Shown here: positions 26,729 through 35,898 of the stretch, piece after piece
How the letters are laid out: every line of letters starts with the position of its first letter
How positions within the stretch are numbered: position 1 is the stretch's first letter
NCBI RefSeq assembly: GCF_034676545.1
Contig: NZ_JAUCBZ010000015.1
Coordinates: 1,519,001-1,583,000 of the forward strand
From: Pararhodobacter sp.
Lineage (GTDB): Bacteria; Pseudomonadota; Alphaproteobacteria; Rhodobacterales; Rhodobacteraceae
Direction of reading: 5' to 3'
Length of the DNA stretch: 64,000 nucleotides
Notes under the pieces: model-generated
What the model saw: the letters and a program-made list of their open reading frames with translations, nothing else
Told to the model about the DNA's origin: nothing
The model's database searches: none
Made by a program: the position numbers and the translations under genes

Positions 26729-27532
26729 TCATGTCTCGTTTGGCCGCACGCGGGCCGCGGATTTATCGGCAAAGGCCGCCAGGCGCCCCCGGCTGGCGGG
26801 TTGGGTGTTGACGATCCCCGCGACCACGGCCTCCGCATAGGCGGCATCCAGGCCGGACATGTTTTGCAGATGGCTGATCGCGGAACAGATCGCAAAATTC
26901 GACAGGGGCGGATTCGAGGCCGCCGCGCGGGCCAGTTCATAGGCTTTCGCCTCGGAATCCTCGACCAGATACTGCGCCAGACCCAGCGAAATCGCCTCTT
27001 GCCCTTGATACACGCGGCCCGTCAGCATCATGTCGATCATGCGCGCCTTGCCGACCAGATCCGCCACGCGAATTGTCGCGCCCCCGCCCGTGAACAACCC
27101 GCGTTGGCCCTCGGGCAGGGCGAAATAGGTGCTGGCATCCGCCACGCGGATATGCGCTGACGAGGCCAGTTCCAAACCGCCCCCGACCACCGCGCCCTTC
27201 AGCGCTGCAATGACTGGCACGCCGCCATATTCCATCTTGTTGAACGCCTCGTGCCAGCGCAGGCAGACATGCATGAATTCCTCGGGGCGGCGATCTTCCT
27301 GGTGATGTTCCACCAGATCGAGGCCGGCGCAGAAATGCGTCCCCTCGGCGCGCAGCACGACCGCGCGAACCCCGGCGCGCGGGATCACGGTGAAAATGTC
27401 GATCAACTCGTCCACGGTGTCCGCATTCAGCGCATTGCGCTTGTCGGCGCGGTTCAGCGATAAGGTCGCGATGCCGTCGTCATCGACCGACAGTGTGGTG
27501 AAGGTCAGGTCAAGATCGTCAAGATGTTTCAT
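26729..27532 (-). CDS. Enoyl-CoA hydratase/isomerase (crotonase) family protein
   Basis: 267 aa. Crotonase fold markers: LNRADKRNALNADT, HFCAGLDLVEHH (oxyanion-hole region), GAVVGGGLELASSAHIRVAD and FALPEGQRGLFTGGG. The catalytic Glu pair of true hydratases is only partly clear (EGQRGLF carries one). Substrate unassigned. Confidence 0.85.
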   Translation of the reverse strand: MKHLDDLDLTFTTLSVDDDGIATLSLNRADKRNALNADTVDELIDIFTVIPRAGVRAVVLRAEGTHFCAGLDLVEHHQEDRRPEEFMHVCLRWHEAFNKMEYGGVPVIAALKGAVVGGGLELASSAHIRVADASTYFALPEGQRGLFTGGGATIRVADLVGKARMIDMMLTGRVYQGQEAISLGLAQYLVEDSEAKAYELARAAASNPPLSNFAICSAISHLQNMSGLDAAYAEAVVAGIVNTQPASRGRLAAFADKSAARVRPNET

Positions 27533-27623
27533 GGAGCCCCTCCGGTTTTAAAGTCGAACTTGCGGGGCAGGCCGTGTTTTGTCCAGTCCAGACGCCGCGT
27601 CGCGGCAAGGTTGTCGCGCGCAG

Positions 27624-28109
27624 TCAGGCCTGAGGCGGTGGCGCGTCAACCACGTTGCCATTTGCATCGGTCCATGTCGTCACCGGGGGTTCGTTGCCGG
27701 TGGTGACGACGACCTTCTTGTAGACCGATCCATCAGACATCAGGTATTCCCGCGTGACGGTCCGGCTTCCGGGGCGGCAGACCTGGGTGGGGCCGCTTCC
27801 CGTGCATCCACCATGAAGAATCATCGCGTAGGCGCGGATCTGCGAGCCGATCAACGGTCCGGAATAGCATTCAAACCCGGATGCGCCTGGCCCGTCGCCC
27901 ATGCAGCCCAGAGCGGCAACCTGGGCATTGGTCAGAGTGGTGTTCACATCGGTTGCCAAAGTTGTTGTTCCGCTGCGCACGGCCAGGGCCGCGGCAAGGC
28001 CCAGGCCGACGATGGCCGCCGTCAGGACCACCCAGTCAACGGTGACAGCCCCGGACTCATGGCGAAGGAACGTGCGAAATGTGCGGGAAGAACGCGTGAA
28101 GACGATCAT
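27624..28109 (-). CDS. Flp/type IV pilin-like protein
   Basis: 161 aa. After a short basic leader comes SGAVTVDWVVLTAAIVGLGLAAALAV: a prepilin-like site G|AVTVD with an acidic residue at +5 (Asp instead of the usual Glu) and a long hydrophobic helix. The remaining 120 residues form a soluble domain with two Cys pairs (GCMGDG, ECYSG; GGCTGSG, QVCRPG). Larger than classic Flp pilins. No tad or pil genes are adjacent, so its assembly machinery lies elsewhere; function inferred only. Confidence 0.7.
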   Translation of the reverse strand: MIVFTRSSRTFRTFLRHESGAVTVDWVVLTAAIVGLGLAAALAVRSGTTTLATDVNTTLTNAQVAALGCMGDGPGASGFECYSGPLIGSQIRAYAMILHGGCTGSGPTQVCRPGSRTVTREYLMSDGSVYKKVVVTTGNEPPVTTWTDANGNVVDAPPPQA

Positions 28110-28280
28110 GGCAAGACTCTCTTTCGCCTGTGACGCAGGCGCACATGGCGCGATTTGCGGTGGGAAAAGCGCGAATTCGAGACCGAATTCCGGCAGAATT
28201 ATGGCAAGTGGATTCGGTCCGTCTTTTCCTTCAGCGGTAACCTGCTATGACAGGGTCAGAACCCGAAATGCGGACCTGAC

Positions 28281-29939
28281 ATGCCCCAACGTTTTCGCCT
28301 GACCCTTGCCCAGTTGAACCCGGTTGTGGGGGCTTTGACGGCCAATTCTGAACAGGTGCTTGATGCGTGGCGCGTCGCCAAGGCGGCAGGCGCGGATATG
28401 CTGGCGCTGCCCGAGATGTTCCTCACCGGGTATCAGACCCAGGATCTGGTGATGAAACCGGCTTTTGCCCGTGATGCGATGGCGGCGGTTCAGGCCTTGG
28501 CCGTTGCCTGTGCCGAGGGTCCGGCAGTGGGGATTGGCGCGCCGTATCTGGAGGGCGGGGCGCTCTTTAACGCGTATTACATCCTTGAACGCGGGCGTGT
28601 GTCGGCGGTGGTGAAAAAGCACCATCTGCCCAATGACTCGGTGTTTGACGAGAAACGTCTGTTCACGCCCGCCGATATTTCCGGCCCCTACCGGGTGGGA
28701 CCTTTGGTGATTGGCACGCCGATTTGCGAGGATGCGTGGTACGAGGACGTTGCCGAGGCTCAGGCGGAGTCGGGCGCGCAGATCCTGTTGGTCCCCAACG
28801 GGTCGCCGCATTCGCGCGGCCGCCACGATACGCGCATGGCGATGATGGTGGCGCGGGTGATCGAGACCGGGTTGCCGTTGGTTTATCTGAATTTCGTCGG
28901 CGGACAGGATGATCAGGTGTTTGATGGCGCCAGTTTTGTGCTGAACCCCGGCGGGCGGTTGACCCATCTGTTGCCCGGTTTCACCGACGCGATCCGCCAC
29001 GTTGATTTCACCGAAACCGCTGACGGCTGGCGCGCCGAACCCGGCGAGTTGGCCGCAATGCCCGATGACTATGAACGCGATTACCACGCGATGGTGGTCG
29101 GCACGCGGGATTATCTGCGTAAATCCGGGTTCAAACGGGTGTTGCTGGGGCTGTCCGGCGGGATCGACTCGGCGATTGTGGCGGCAATCGCATCCGATGC
29201 ACTGGGCCCACAGAACGTGCACTGCGTGATGCTGCCGTCGGAATACACCTCGACGCATTCGTTGGAAGATGCCGCCGAGGTTGCCACCTTGTTGGGGTGC
29301 AGACTGGACACCGTGTCGATTGCCGGGCCACGCGCCGCGGTGACCGAGGCGCTGGCACCGCTGTTCCAAGGCCTGCCCGAGGATGTGACCGAGGAAAACA
29401 TCCAGTCGCGGATGCGCGGCCTGTTGTTGATGGCGCTGTCCAACAAGACCGGCGCGATGCTGTTGACCACGGGCAACAAATCCGAGGTGGCGGTGGGGTA
29501 CGCGACGATTTACGGCGACATGAACGGCGGGTTCAACCCGATCAAGGACCTCTATAAAACCCGCGTGTTCGAGACCTGTCGCTGGCGCAACGCCAACCAT
29601 CGCGACTGGATGCAGGGGCCTGCGGGCACGGTCATTCCGCCCCGCGTGATCGACAAGCCGCCCTCGGCGGAGCTGCGTCAGGACCAGCGCGACGATGATA
29701 GCCTGCCACCTTATCCCGAACTGGATGCGATCCTCGAGGGGTTGGTGGAGCGCGATCTGTCGGTCGAGGATCTGGTCGCCGCGGGTCAGGACCGCGCCAC
29801 GGTCAAGCGCATCGAGCATCTGATCTATATCTCGGAATGGAAGCGTTTTCAGTCGGCACCGGGCGTCCGGCTGACGACGCGCGCGTTCTGGTTGGATCGG
29901 CGCTATCCGATGGTCAATCGCTGGCGCGACCCCTCCTGA
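28281..29939 (+). CDS. nadE: Glutamine-dependent NAD+ synthetase
   Basis: 552 aa fusion. N-terminal nitrilase/glutaminase domain (1-245) with Glu in ALPEMFLTGY, Lys in KHHLPND and Cys in GTPICEDAWY. C-terminal NAD synthetase domain (275-545) with the P-loop LGLSGGIDSAIVAAIA, MLLTTGNKSEVAVGY and YGDMNGGFNPIKDLYKT. Full length for the bacterial glutamine-type enzyme; makes NAD+ from deamido-NAD+. Confidence 0.97.
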   Translation: MPQRFRLTLAQLNPVVGALTANSEQVLDAWRVAKAAGADMLALPEMFLTGYQTQDLVMKPAFARDAMAAVQALAVACAEGPAVGIGAPYLEGGALFNAYYILERGRVSAVVKKHHLPNDSVFDEKRLFTPADISGPYRVGPLVIGTPICEDAWYEDVAEAQAESGAQILLVPNGSPHSRGRHDTRMAMMVARVIETGLPLVYLNFVGGQDDQVFDGASFVLNPGGRLTHLLPGFTDAIRHVDFTETADGWRAEPGELAAMPDDYERDYHAMVVGTRDYLRKSGFKRVLLGLSGGIDSAIVAAIASDALGPQNVHCVMLPSEYTSTHSLEDAAEVATLLGCRLDTVSIAGPRAAVTEALAPLFQGLPEDVTEENIQSRMRGLLLMALSNKTGAMLLTTGNKSEVAVGYATIYGDMNGGFNPIKDLYKTRVFETCRWRNANHRDWMQGPAGTVIPPRVIDKPPSAELRQDQRDDDSLPPYPELDAILEGLVERDLSVEDLVAAGQDRATVKRIEHLIYISEWKRFQSAPGVRLTTRAFWLDRRYPMVNRWRDPS

Positions 29940-30035
29940 CGAAAAATATTCGGCAAGTTGATGCCCGTCGGGGCGGCGGTGCGCGTCTGCGGGCTTTTCT
30001 TGCGTGCCGCTTGACGTTATGCTGCCAAAAAACAA

Positions 30036-30058
30036 CACCCGTTGAACGGGTGGTTCAA
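30036..30058. promoter_or_regulatory. Overlapping inverted repeats upstream of the SPOR lipoprotein gene
   Basis: CACCCGTT-G-AACGGGTG (30036-30052) is a perfect 8-bp palindrome half-pair, and TTGAAC-GGGTG-GTTCAA (30042-30058) overlaps it, so the two stems exclude each other. 42 bases before the ATG at 30100. An operator or a switchable hairpin are both possible. Confidence 0.35.
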
Positions 30059-30099
30059 AGCCGTGCGCGCCAAGGCGACGCACCAGGCACGAGGGCAGT

Positions 30100-31257
30100 A
30101 TGGTACGAGCAGGCCGCAGAGTTTATCCGCGTTTCGCCCCTTTTCTTGTCTGCGCCGTGGCGCTGGGCGGGTGCGTTTCGACCACAGGGACGGGCACTGG
30201 TCCGGCGATGGGCGATGCAGCGCAGGCCGTCAGCGGGCCGGGCCAACGGGTTATCGAGCGTGATGTCGAGGCTCCGAATGTGTTTCAGGTCGCAGAGGCC
30301 GGTCTGTGGGATGGGCGTCCGTCGCTGGGCGGCGTCTGGATCGCACATCCGGATGTGACCGACCCCGAACGCGCGATGATCCGCAACACCGCGACTGGGG
30401 CGACGGTGATCGGCGCGCTGTTCCGGCGTGAGCGCGAGAATCCGGGCCCACGGTTCCAGATTTCGTCAGAGGCGGCCAATGCGTTGGGCATTCTGCCGGG
30501 CGCACCGACGGAGGTGTCGGTCACGGCGCTGCGCTTGCAACGCGTCGAAATGGAGATCGACCCCGCGCCTGAACCAACCACGGCGGCGGCGGAAACGCTG
30601 GCGATCGCGCCGGTTGAAACTGCTGCGGCACCGGCCGTTTCATCAGCTGTGGTGCCGTCTGGGGCACCCGTGGATCAGGTTGCAATCACGGCAATCACGG
30701 ACGAGGAACCGCCACGCAGGGGGCTGCGCGGCCTGTTTGGACGCCGTGACCGTACGCCTGAACCCGCGGCCATTGCCGAGACCACATTGGCACCTGCTGC
30801 CGGGGCCGCCACGGTTGCGACCGCGACTGCCGCCGCGGTGCCCGCTGTGGCCGAGCCTCCGCGCCAACGCCGAAGCCTGCGCGACTTGTTCCGCCGCCGT
30901 GACCCAGAGCCTGACACCACGATGATTGCCTTGCCCGGTGTGACTCCGGACGCTGTGCAACCGGCCAGCCAGCCCACGCCGCCACCCGCGACGGCAGCCG
31001 CCCCGCAACCGCAGCCCTCGCGGCTTGATCGGCCTTTCGTGCAGATCGGCATTTTCAGCGTCGAGCAAAACGCCCAGAACGCACGCAGTCAGATGCAGCG
31101 CGCTGGGTTGAGCGCCGAGATCCGGCGCGGTCGCGTCGGGGAAAACTTGTTCTGGCGTGTTGTTGTTGGCCCAGCCGGGACAACCTCGGAGCGCGCCGAA
31201 AACCTGCGCCGGGTGCAAGGGCTTGGATTCGCCGATGCTTACGCAGTTGTGCGCTGA
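30100..31257 (+). CDS. SPOR-domain lipoprotein
   Basis: 385 aa. Residues 1-25 are a lipoprotein signal with lipobox VALGGC. A conserved N-terminal domain (about 45-140) is followed by a low-complexity Ala/Pro linker containing two copies of an arginine-rich motif, RRGLRGLFGRRDRTPEP and RRSLRDLFRRRDPEP, 80 residues apart. The C-terminal SPOR domain (about 310-385; FVQIGIFSVEQNAQNA...) binds glycan strands lacking stem peptides at division sites. It is the first gene of a cluster with a D-Ala-D-Ala carboxypeptidase, fitting a cell-wall/division role. Confidence 0.9.
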   Translation: MVRAGRRVYPRFAPFLVCAVALGGCVSTTGTGTGPAMGDAAQAVSGPGQRVIERDVEAPNVFQVAEAGLWDGRPSLGGVWIAHPDVTDPERAMIRNTATGATVIGALFRRERENPGPRFQISSEAANALGILPGAPTEVSVTALRLQRVEMEIDPAPEPTTAAAETLAIAPVETAAAPAVSSAVVPSGAPVDQVAITAITDEEPPRRGLRGLFGRRDRTPEPAAIAETTLAPAAGAATVATATAAAVPAVAEPPRQRRSLRDLFRRRDPEPDTTMIALPGVTPDAVQPASQPTPPPATAAAPQPQPSRLDRPFVQIGIFSVEQNAQNARSQMQRAGLSAEIRRGRVGENLFWRVVVGPAGTTSERAENLRRVQGLGFADAYAVVR

Positions 31258-31360
31258 GCGGGTTTGAATCCCGGTCCCAAAAGGCGCTAGACTGGCCCTC
31301 AATTCGGGTGGTCGGCCTTTCGCGGGCCGCGCCCGCCGCTGTCTTGAGAAGGAGAAGCTC

Positions 31361-32515
31361 ATGCCGCTTGGCTTTTTGCGCGTGTTGTTGACCAGCCTGC
31401 TGGTTGTGGTCGTGGCCAGCGTGGCGTCGGCGCAATCGCCATACGGGGGGCGTGCGCCCAATTTCTATGTGCTTGATGTCGGAACCGGGCAGGTTCTGGC
31501 CGAGCAAAACGCGGATATCCCGCTGCCACCCGCGTCAATGTCGAAGCTGGTGACCTTGGCGATGCTGTTTGACGCCCTGCGCGACGGGCGGGTGCAGATG
31601 TCAACGACGTGGTCGGTTACCCAGCGCGCGCATGAAATGGGGGGCTCCAGCATGTTTCTGGAAACCCGGCACCGGCCCACGACCGAGGAATTGATCCGCG
31701 GTATCGCGATCGTGTCGGGCAATGACGCCGCCGTCGCGGTTGCCGAGGGGCTTGCGGGCACCGAAGAGGCCTTTGCAGTAATGGCGCAGCGTCGTGTCGA
31801 GGAATTGGGCATGACACAGACCAGCATCGCCAATGCTTCGGGCTGGCCGAACCCGCACCACCGCATGAGTCTGCATGACCTGGGCACTCTGGCGCGGTAT
31901 CTGGTGGTCGAACATGCGCCGTATTTCCACTATTTTGCCGAAACCGAATTCGAATGGAACGGTATCACGCAGCCCAACCGCGTGCCTTTGTTGGGGGCGG
32001 GGCTGGGGATTGATGGCTTGAAAACGGGCCATACCGAAGAGGCGGGCTATTCGCTGGTTGGCTCGGCACGGCAAGGCAATCGGCGCATCATCTTTGTGTT
32101 TTCAGGTCTGAACAGTGCCACCGAACGATCCGAAGAAGCCGAGCGCATCGTCGGCTGGGCCTTCCGCCAATTCGCGCAGCAGGATGTATTTTCGCAAGGC
32201 GCCACCGTCGCCACGGCCGAGGTGTGGATGGGTGCGCAAGACACCGTGTCGATGGTTGCCGCGTCGCCGGTCTCGATCCTTGTGCCGATGATGGCGCAGA
32301 ATACCGTCGCGGCACGGGTCGAATACGATGGCCCGATTGCCGCACCCATTGCCGAGGGCCAGGAGCTGGGCCGTCTGGTGGTTGAGGTGGAGGGATTGAC
32401 GCCGATGACCACGCCGCTGATCGCCGGCCATGCGGTTGCGCAGGGTGGGTTCATGCCGCGCGTTCGGACTGCGGCGGCCCTGATTGGCCAGCAATTGGGG
32501 TTGGGTCAACCGTGA
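31361..32515 (+). CDS. dacC: D-alanyl-D-alanine carboxypeptidase (PBP5/6-type)
   Basis: 384 aa, trims pentapeptides of peptidoglycan. Signal peptide 1-24 (ending SVASAQ). Active-site motifs: SMSK (SxxK), SGN in IVSGNDAAVAVAEG, and KTG in DGLKTGHTEEAGY. The C-terminal beta domain of PBP5 follows. The gene name is by family; dacA/dacC cannot be separated. tmk begins inside its stop (GTGA overlap). Confidence 0.92.
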   Translation: MPLGFLRVLLTSLLVVVVASVASAQSPYGGRAPNFYVLDVGTGQVLAEQNADIPLPPASMSKLVTLAMLFDALRDGRVQMSTTWSVTQRAHEMGGSSMFLETRHRPTTEELIRGIAIVSGNDAAVAVAEGLAGTEEAFAVMAQRRVEELGMTQTSIANASGWPNPHHRMSLHDLGTLARYLVVEHAPYFHYFAETEFEWNGITQPNRVPLLGAGLGIDGLKTGHTEEAGYSLVGSARQGNRRIIFVFSGLNSATERSEEAERIVGWAFRQFAQQDVFSQGATVATAEVWMGAQDTVSMVAASPVSILVPMMAQNTVAARVEYDGPIAAPIAEGQELGRLVVEVEGLTPMTTPLIAGHAVAQGGFMPRVRTAAALIGQQLGLGQP

Positions 32516-33147
32516 CGGAGCACGCGCGTCGGGGTGTGTTCATCTCCTTCGAGGGCATCGACGGTTCCGGAAAATCGACCCAGGCGCGGGCGCTTGCCGC
32601 GGCCCTGCCGGCGCAGTTGACGCGCGAGCCGGGTGGCTCGGAAGGTGCCGAAGAAATCCGACGCTTGCTGGTCGAGGGGGCCGCGTCGCGCTGGTCCGCC
32701 GAGACCGAGATCTTGCTTTTCACCGCCGCACGCCGGGATCATCTGGAAAAGACCATTGCGCCGGCGCTCAAGGCCGGGTCGGTCATCGTATCCGACCGTT
32801 TTGCCGATTCAACGCGGGTGTATCAGGGGGCGGCACGCGCTGCCTTGCGCGCCAAAGTGGATCAGTTGCACGAGGCGATGATTGGCCTCGAACCCGATTT
32901 GACCTTTGTGATCGACATGGACCCCGAGATAGCGCTGCGCCGCGGATTGGCGCGGGACTCGGGCGAGGATCGGTTCGAATCGCTCGGCCTTGATTTTCAA
33001 CACAAATTGCGCGCCGGTTTTCTGGCCTTGGCGCAGGAATACCCGGACCGTGTGCGCGTGATTGACGGCAGTCGCGCCGTCGATGCCGTGGCCGCCGACG
33101 TCCAGGAGCAGGCCCGCAGGTTTCTCTCGGGTGGCTCGCATGTCTGA
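32512..33147 (+). CDS. tmk: Thymidylate kinase
   Basis: 211 aa, dTMP to dTDP. P-loop FEGIDGSGKSTQARAL, DR(F/Y) box SDRFADSTRVYQG, and LID residues RGLARDSGEDRFE. GTG start overlapping the carboxypeptidase stop by four bases, arguing for translational coupling; holB starts 8 bases before its end. Confidence 0.96.
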   Translation: MTEHARRGVFISFEGIDGSGKSTQARALAAALPAQLTREPGGSEGAEEIRRLLVEGAASRWSAETEILLFTAARRDHLEKTIAPALKAGSVIVSDRFADSTRVYQGAARAALRAKVDQLHEAMIGLEPDLTFVIDMDPEIALRRGLARDSGEDRFESLGLDFQHKLRAGFLALAQEYPDRVRVIDGSRAVDAVAADVQEQARRFLSGGSHV

Positions 33148-34243
33148 ACTGCCCGAACCCGATCGGATCGAGGGCGCGCCCCATCCGCGTGATACCGCGC
33201 GGTTGTTTGGCCAAGAGACCGCAGAGCGCGGCTTTTTGCAGGCCCACGCGCAGGACCGATTGCATCACGGCTGGCTGCTGACCGGCCCACGCGGGATCGG
33301 CAAGGCGACCTTGGCCTATCGTCTGGCGCGCTTCCTTTTGGCCGAAGAACCGGGCGGCGGGCTGTTCGGCCCACCTCAGACGCTGGATGTTTCGGCCGAC
33401 CACCCGGTTTCGCACCGCATTGCCGCCGGGTCAGAGCCGGGATTGCTGACGATCCGGCGCACCGCGGACGAAAAGACCGGCCGTATGCGCACGCAGATCG
33501 TGGTCGATGATGTGCGCAAATTGCGGGATTTCTTTGGTCTCAGCGCGACCGATGGCGGGCGGCGCATCGTGATCGTCGATGCCGCGGACGAGATGAACGC
33601 CAACGCGGCGAATGCCCTGCTGAAGCTGCTCGAAGAGCCGCCCCAGGGGGCGATGCTGTTTTTGGTGTCGCATCAACCGTCAAAGCTGTTGCCGACGATC
33701 CGCTCGCGGTGCCGCGAGCTCAAGCTGCATCCTTTGGGCGCCGAGGATATGGCCCTTGCGCTGGAACAAGCCACCGGGCAGGCCGATGACAGCATTGCCC
33801 TGGCGCAATTGTCCGGCGGCTCCGTCGGCGAGGCGATCCGCGTGATGTCGGGCGGTGGTCTGGCGCTTTACAGCGAAATCCTGGGCCTGCTGGGCCAGTT
33901 GCCGCGCCTTCCGCGCCCGGAATTGCGCCGGCTGTGCGACTCGGTTGGCGGCAAACAGGCGGAACCTCGGTTCGATTTGGTGGTGCGGCTGTTCGATCTG
34001 GCCTTGTCGCGCATGGCGCGCATGGGGGCGACCGGCGTGGCTCTGCCCGAGGCCGCCAAGGGCGAGGCGCAGGTCATGGCGCGCCTGTCGCCCGATGCCC
34101 GGACCGCGCGGCTTTGGGCCGAACAAGCCGCTGACATCGGCGCGCGGGCGCGGGCGGCGCGGGCGGTCAACCTTGACCCCGGCGCGCTGGTGCTTGATAT
34201 GTTCCTACGTCTGGAAGCTGCGCTGCAAAAGGCGGCTGTCTGA
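33140..34243 (+). CDS. holB: DNA polymerase III delta' subunit
   Basis: 367 aa clamp-loader subunit. It starts MSELPEPDRIEGAPHP. Walker-like TGPRGIGKATLAYRLARFL, SRC-type motif LPTIRSRCRELKLHPL, and the ANALLKLLEEPPQGAMLFL segment are characteristic. The zinc-finger cysteines of gamma/delta' family members are absent. Overlaps tmk by 8 bases, continuing the dacC-tmk-holB-tatD order common in this group. Confidence 0.95.
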   Translation: MSELPEPDRIEGAPHPRDTARLFGQETAERGFLQAHAQDRLHHGWLLTGPRGIGKATLAYRLARFLLAEEPGGGLFGPPQTLDVSADHPVSHRIAAGSEPGLLTIRRTADEKTGRMRTQIVVDDVRKLRDFFGLSATDGGRRIVIVDAADEMNANAANALLKLLEEPPQGAMLFLVSHQPSKLLPTIRSRCRELKLHPLGAEDMALALEQATGQADDSIALAQLSGGSVGEAIRVMSGGGLALYSEILGLLGQLPRLPRPELRRLCDSVGGKQAEPRFDLVVRLFDLALSRMARMGATGVALPEAAKGEAQVMARLSPDARTARLWAEQAADIGARARAARAVNLDPGALVLDMFLRLEAALQKAAV

Positions 34244-34279
34244 CCGCCGATGACGGCCCCTCAATGCCCGGAACACCAC

Positions 34280-35080
34280 ATGACCATTCAGATTGTTGAT
34301 AGCCACACGCATCTCGATTTCCCGGATTTCGAGCATGAGCTTGACGCCGTGGTCGCCCGCGCCACCGAGGCCGGCGTCACGCGCATGGTGACGATCTGCA
34401 CCAAACTGGTGCATGAGCCGCGCGTGCGGGCCTTGGCGGATCGGTTTGACAGCGTGTTCTATGCGGCGGGCACCCACCCCATGAGCGCCGCGTCGGAACC
34501 CTTGGCCTCGGTCGAGGCGTTGGTGGCGCTGGCGGCGCATCCAAAATTCGTGGGCATCGGCGAGACGGGTTTGGACTATCATTACACCGCCGACAGCGCC
34601 GCGATTCAGCAGGAAAGCTTGCGGATTCACATCGAAGCCGCGCGCCAGACCGGCTTGCCCCTGATCATCCATGCGCGCGACGCCGATGACGATATGGCAC
34701 GCATCTTGACCGAGGAGCACCGCGCCGGGGCCTATGGTTGCGTGATGCACTGTTTCACCAGCGGCGCGGACCTGGCAGCCGTCGCGTTGGATCTTGGCTT
34801 TTACCTGTCGGTGTCGGGCATCGCGGCCTTTCCCAAAAGCACCGCGTTGCGCGATATCTTCGCCAGCGCCCCGGTGGATCGGATCCTGGTGGAAACCGAC
34901 GCGCCCTATCTGGCGCCGCCGCCCCATCGTGGCCGACGCAATGAACCTGCCTATACCGCGCATACCGCCCGGGCCGTCGCCCCGGTCTGGGACTTGAGCT
35001 ATGCGGAATTCGCGCGGCAAACCAGCGAAAATTTTGACCGTTTGTTCACCAAAGCCGCGCAATATGAGGCACAGGGCTGA
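34280..35080 (+). CDS. tatD: TatD-family metal-dependent DNase
   Basis: 266 aa, TIM-barrel hydrolase. DSHTHLDFP at the N-terminus, GIGETGLDYHY, HARDADDD, HCFTSG and VETDAPYLAPPPHRGRRNEP carry the metal ligands and signature. Start chosen at MTIQIVDSHTH; the frame opens 10 codons earlier. Stop shares a base with the next gene's ATG (TGATG). Confidence 0.94.
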   Translation: MTIQIVDSHTHLDFPDFEHELDAVVARATEAGVTRMVTICTKLVHEPRVRALADRFDSVFYAAGTHPMSAASEPLASVEALVALAAHPKFVGIGETGLDYHYTADSAAIQQESLRIHIEAARQTGLPLIIHARDADDDMARILTEEHRAGAYGCVMHCFTSGADLAAVALDLGFYLSVSGIAAFPKSTALRDIFASAPVDRILVETDAPYLAPPPHRGRRNEPAYTAHTARAVAPVWDLSYAEFARQTSENFDRLFTKAAQYEAQG

Positions 35081-35877
35081 TGGATAAGCTGCGCGCAACA
35101 ATTCTGGGATGCGGCTCGTCGGGCGGTGTGCCACGGCTGGGCGGGTATTGGGGTGCTTGTGATCCGACCAACCCGCGCAACCGGCGTCGGCGGTGCTCTT
35201 TGCTGCTGGAGCGGATCGGTGTCGGCGGCACGACCCGCGTGTTGATCGACACCTCGCCGGATATGCGCGAGCAGTTGCTGAATGCGGGCGTCGGCACGCT
35301 GGATGCCGTGGTCTACACGCATAGCCACGCCGATCATGTGCATGGCATTGATGACCTGCGGATGATCGTGTTCAACACCCGAAAACGCCTGCAGGTCTGG
35401 GCGGATGGTGCCACCCAAGACGCGCTGTTGTCGCGGTTTGGCTATGCGTTTGTGCAGCCTGCGGGTTCGCCATATCCGCCGATCCTGGATCTGAACACGA
35501 TCAAGGGCACGGTCTCGATTGCCGGCGCGGGCGGGACCCTTGACCTGCAACCGTTCGATGCCGATCACGGCAGTATGGATGCGCTGGGGTTCCGGATCGG
35601 AGGGCTGGCGTATTTGCCGGATGCGGTGGACATCCCGGAGAAAAGTTGGCCGGTCCTGGCCGATCTGGATTGTTTTATCGTCGATGCGCTTCGCCGCAAG
35701 CCGCATCCGACCCATGCGCATCTGCAAATGACGCTGGAATGGATCGCGCGTGCTGCCCCCAAACGCGCCGTGCTGACCAATATGCATGTCGATATGGATT
35801 ACGCCGAGGTCGAGGCCGAGACGCCCGATCATATCACGCCGGCCTATGACGGTATGGTGCTGGAATTCGCGCTGTGA
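35080..35877 (+). CDS. MBL-fold metallohydrolase (PhnP-like)
   Basis: 265 aa. The metallo-beta-lactamase HxHxDH motif is seen in YTHSHADHVHGIDDLR; ILGCGSSGGVPRLGGYWGACDP is the usual N-terminus of PhnP/phosphodiesterase-like members. A few Cys near the N-terminus (CGSS, ACDP, RCSL) may bind Zn. Substrate is probably a cyclic phosphodiester or a nucleotide. Linked with tatD by overlap. Confidence 0.85.
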   Translation: MDKLRATILGCGSSGGVPRLGGYWGACDPTNPRNRRRRCSLLLERIGVGGTTRVLIDTSPDMREQLLNAGVGTLDAVVYTHSHADHVHGIDDLRMIVFNTRKRLQVWADGATQDALLSRFGYAFVQPAGSPYPPILDLNTIKGTVSIAGAGGTLDLQPFDADHGSMDALGFRIGGLAYLPDAVDIPEKSWPVLADLDCFIVDALRRKPHPTHAHLQMTLEWIARAAPKRAVLTNMHVDMDYAEVEAETPDHITPAYDGMVLEFAL

Positions 35878-35898
35878 CCGCGCTTGGGGGCGGCTGAC

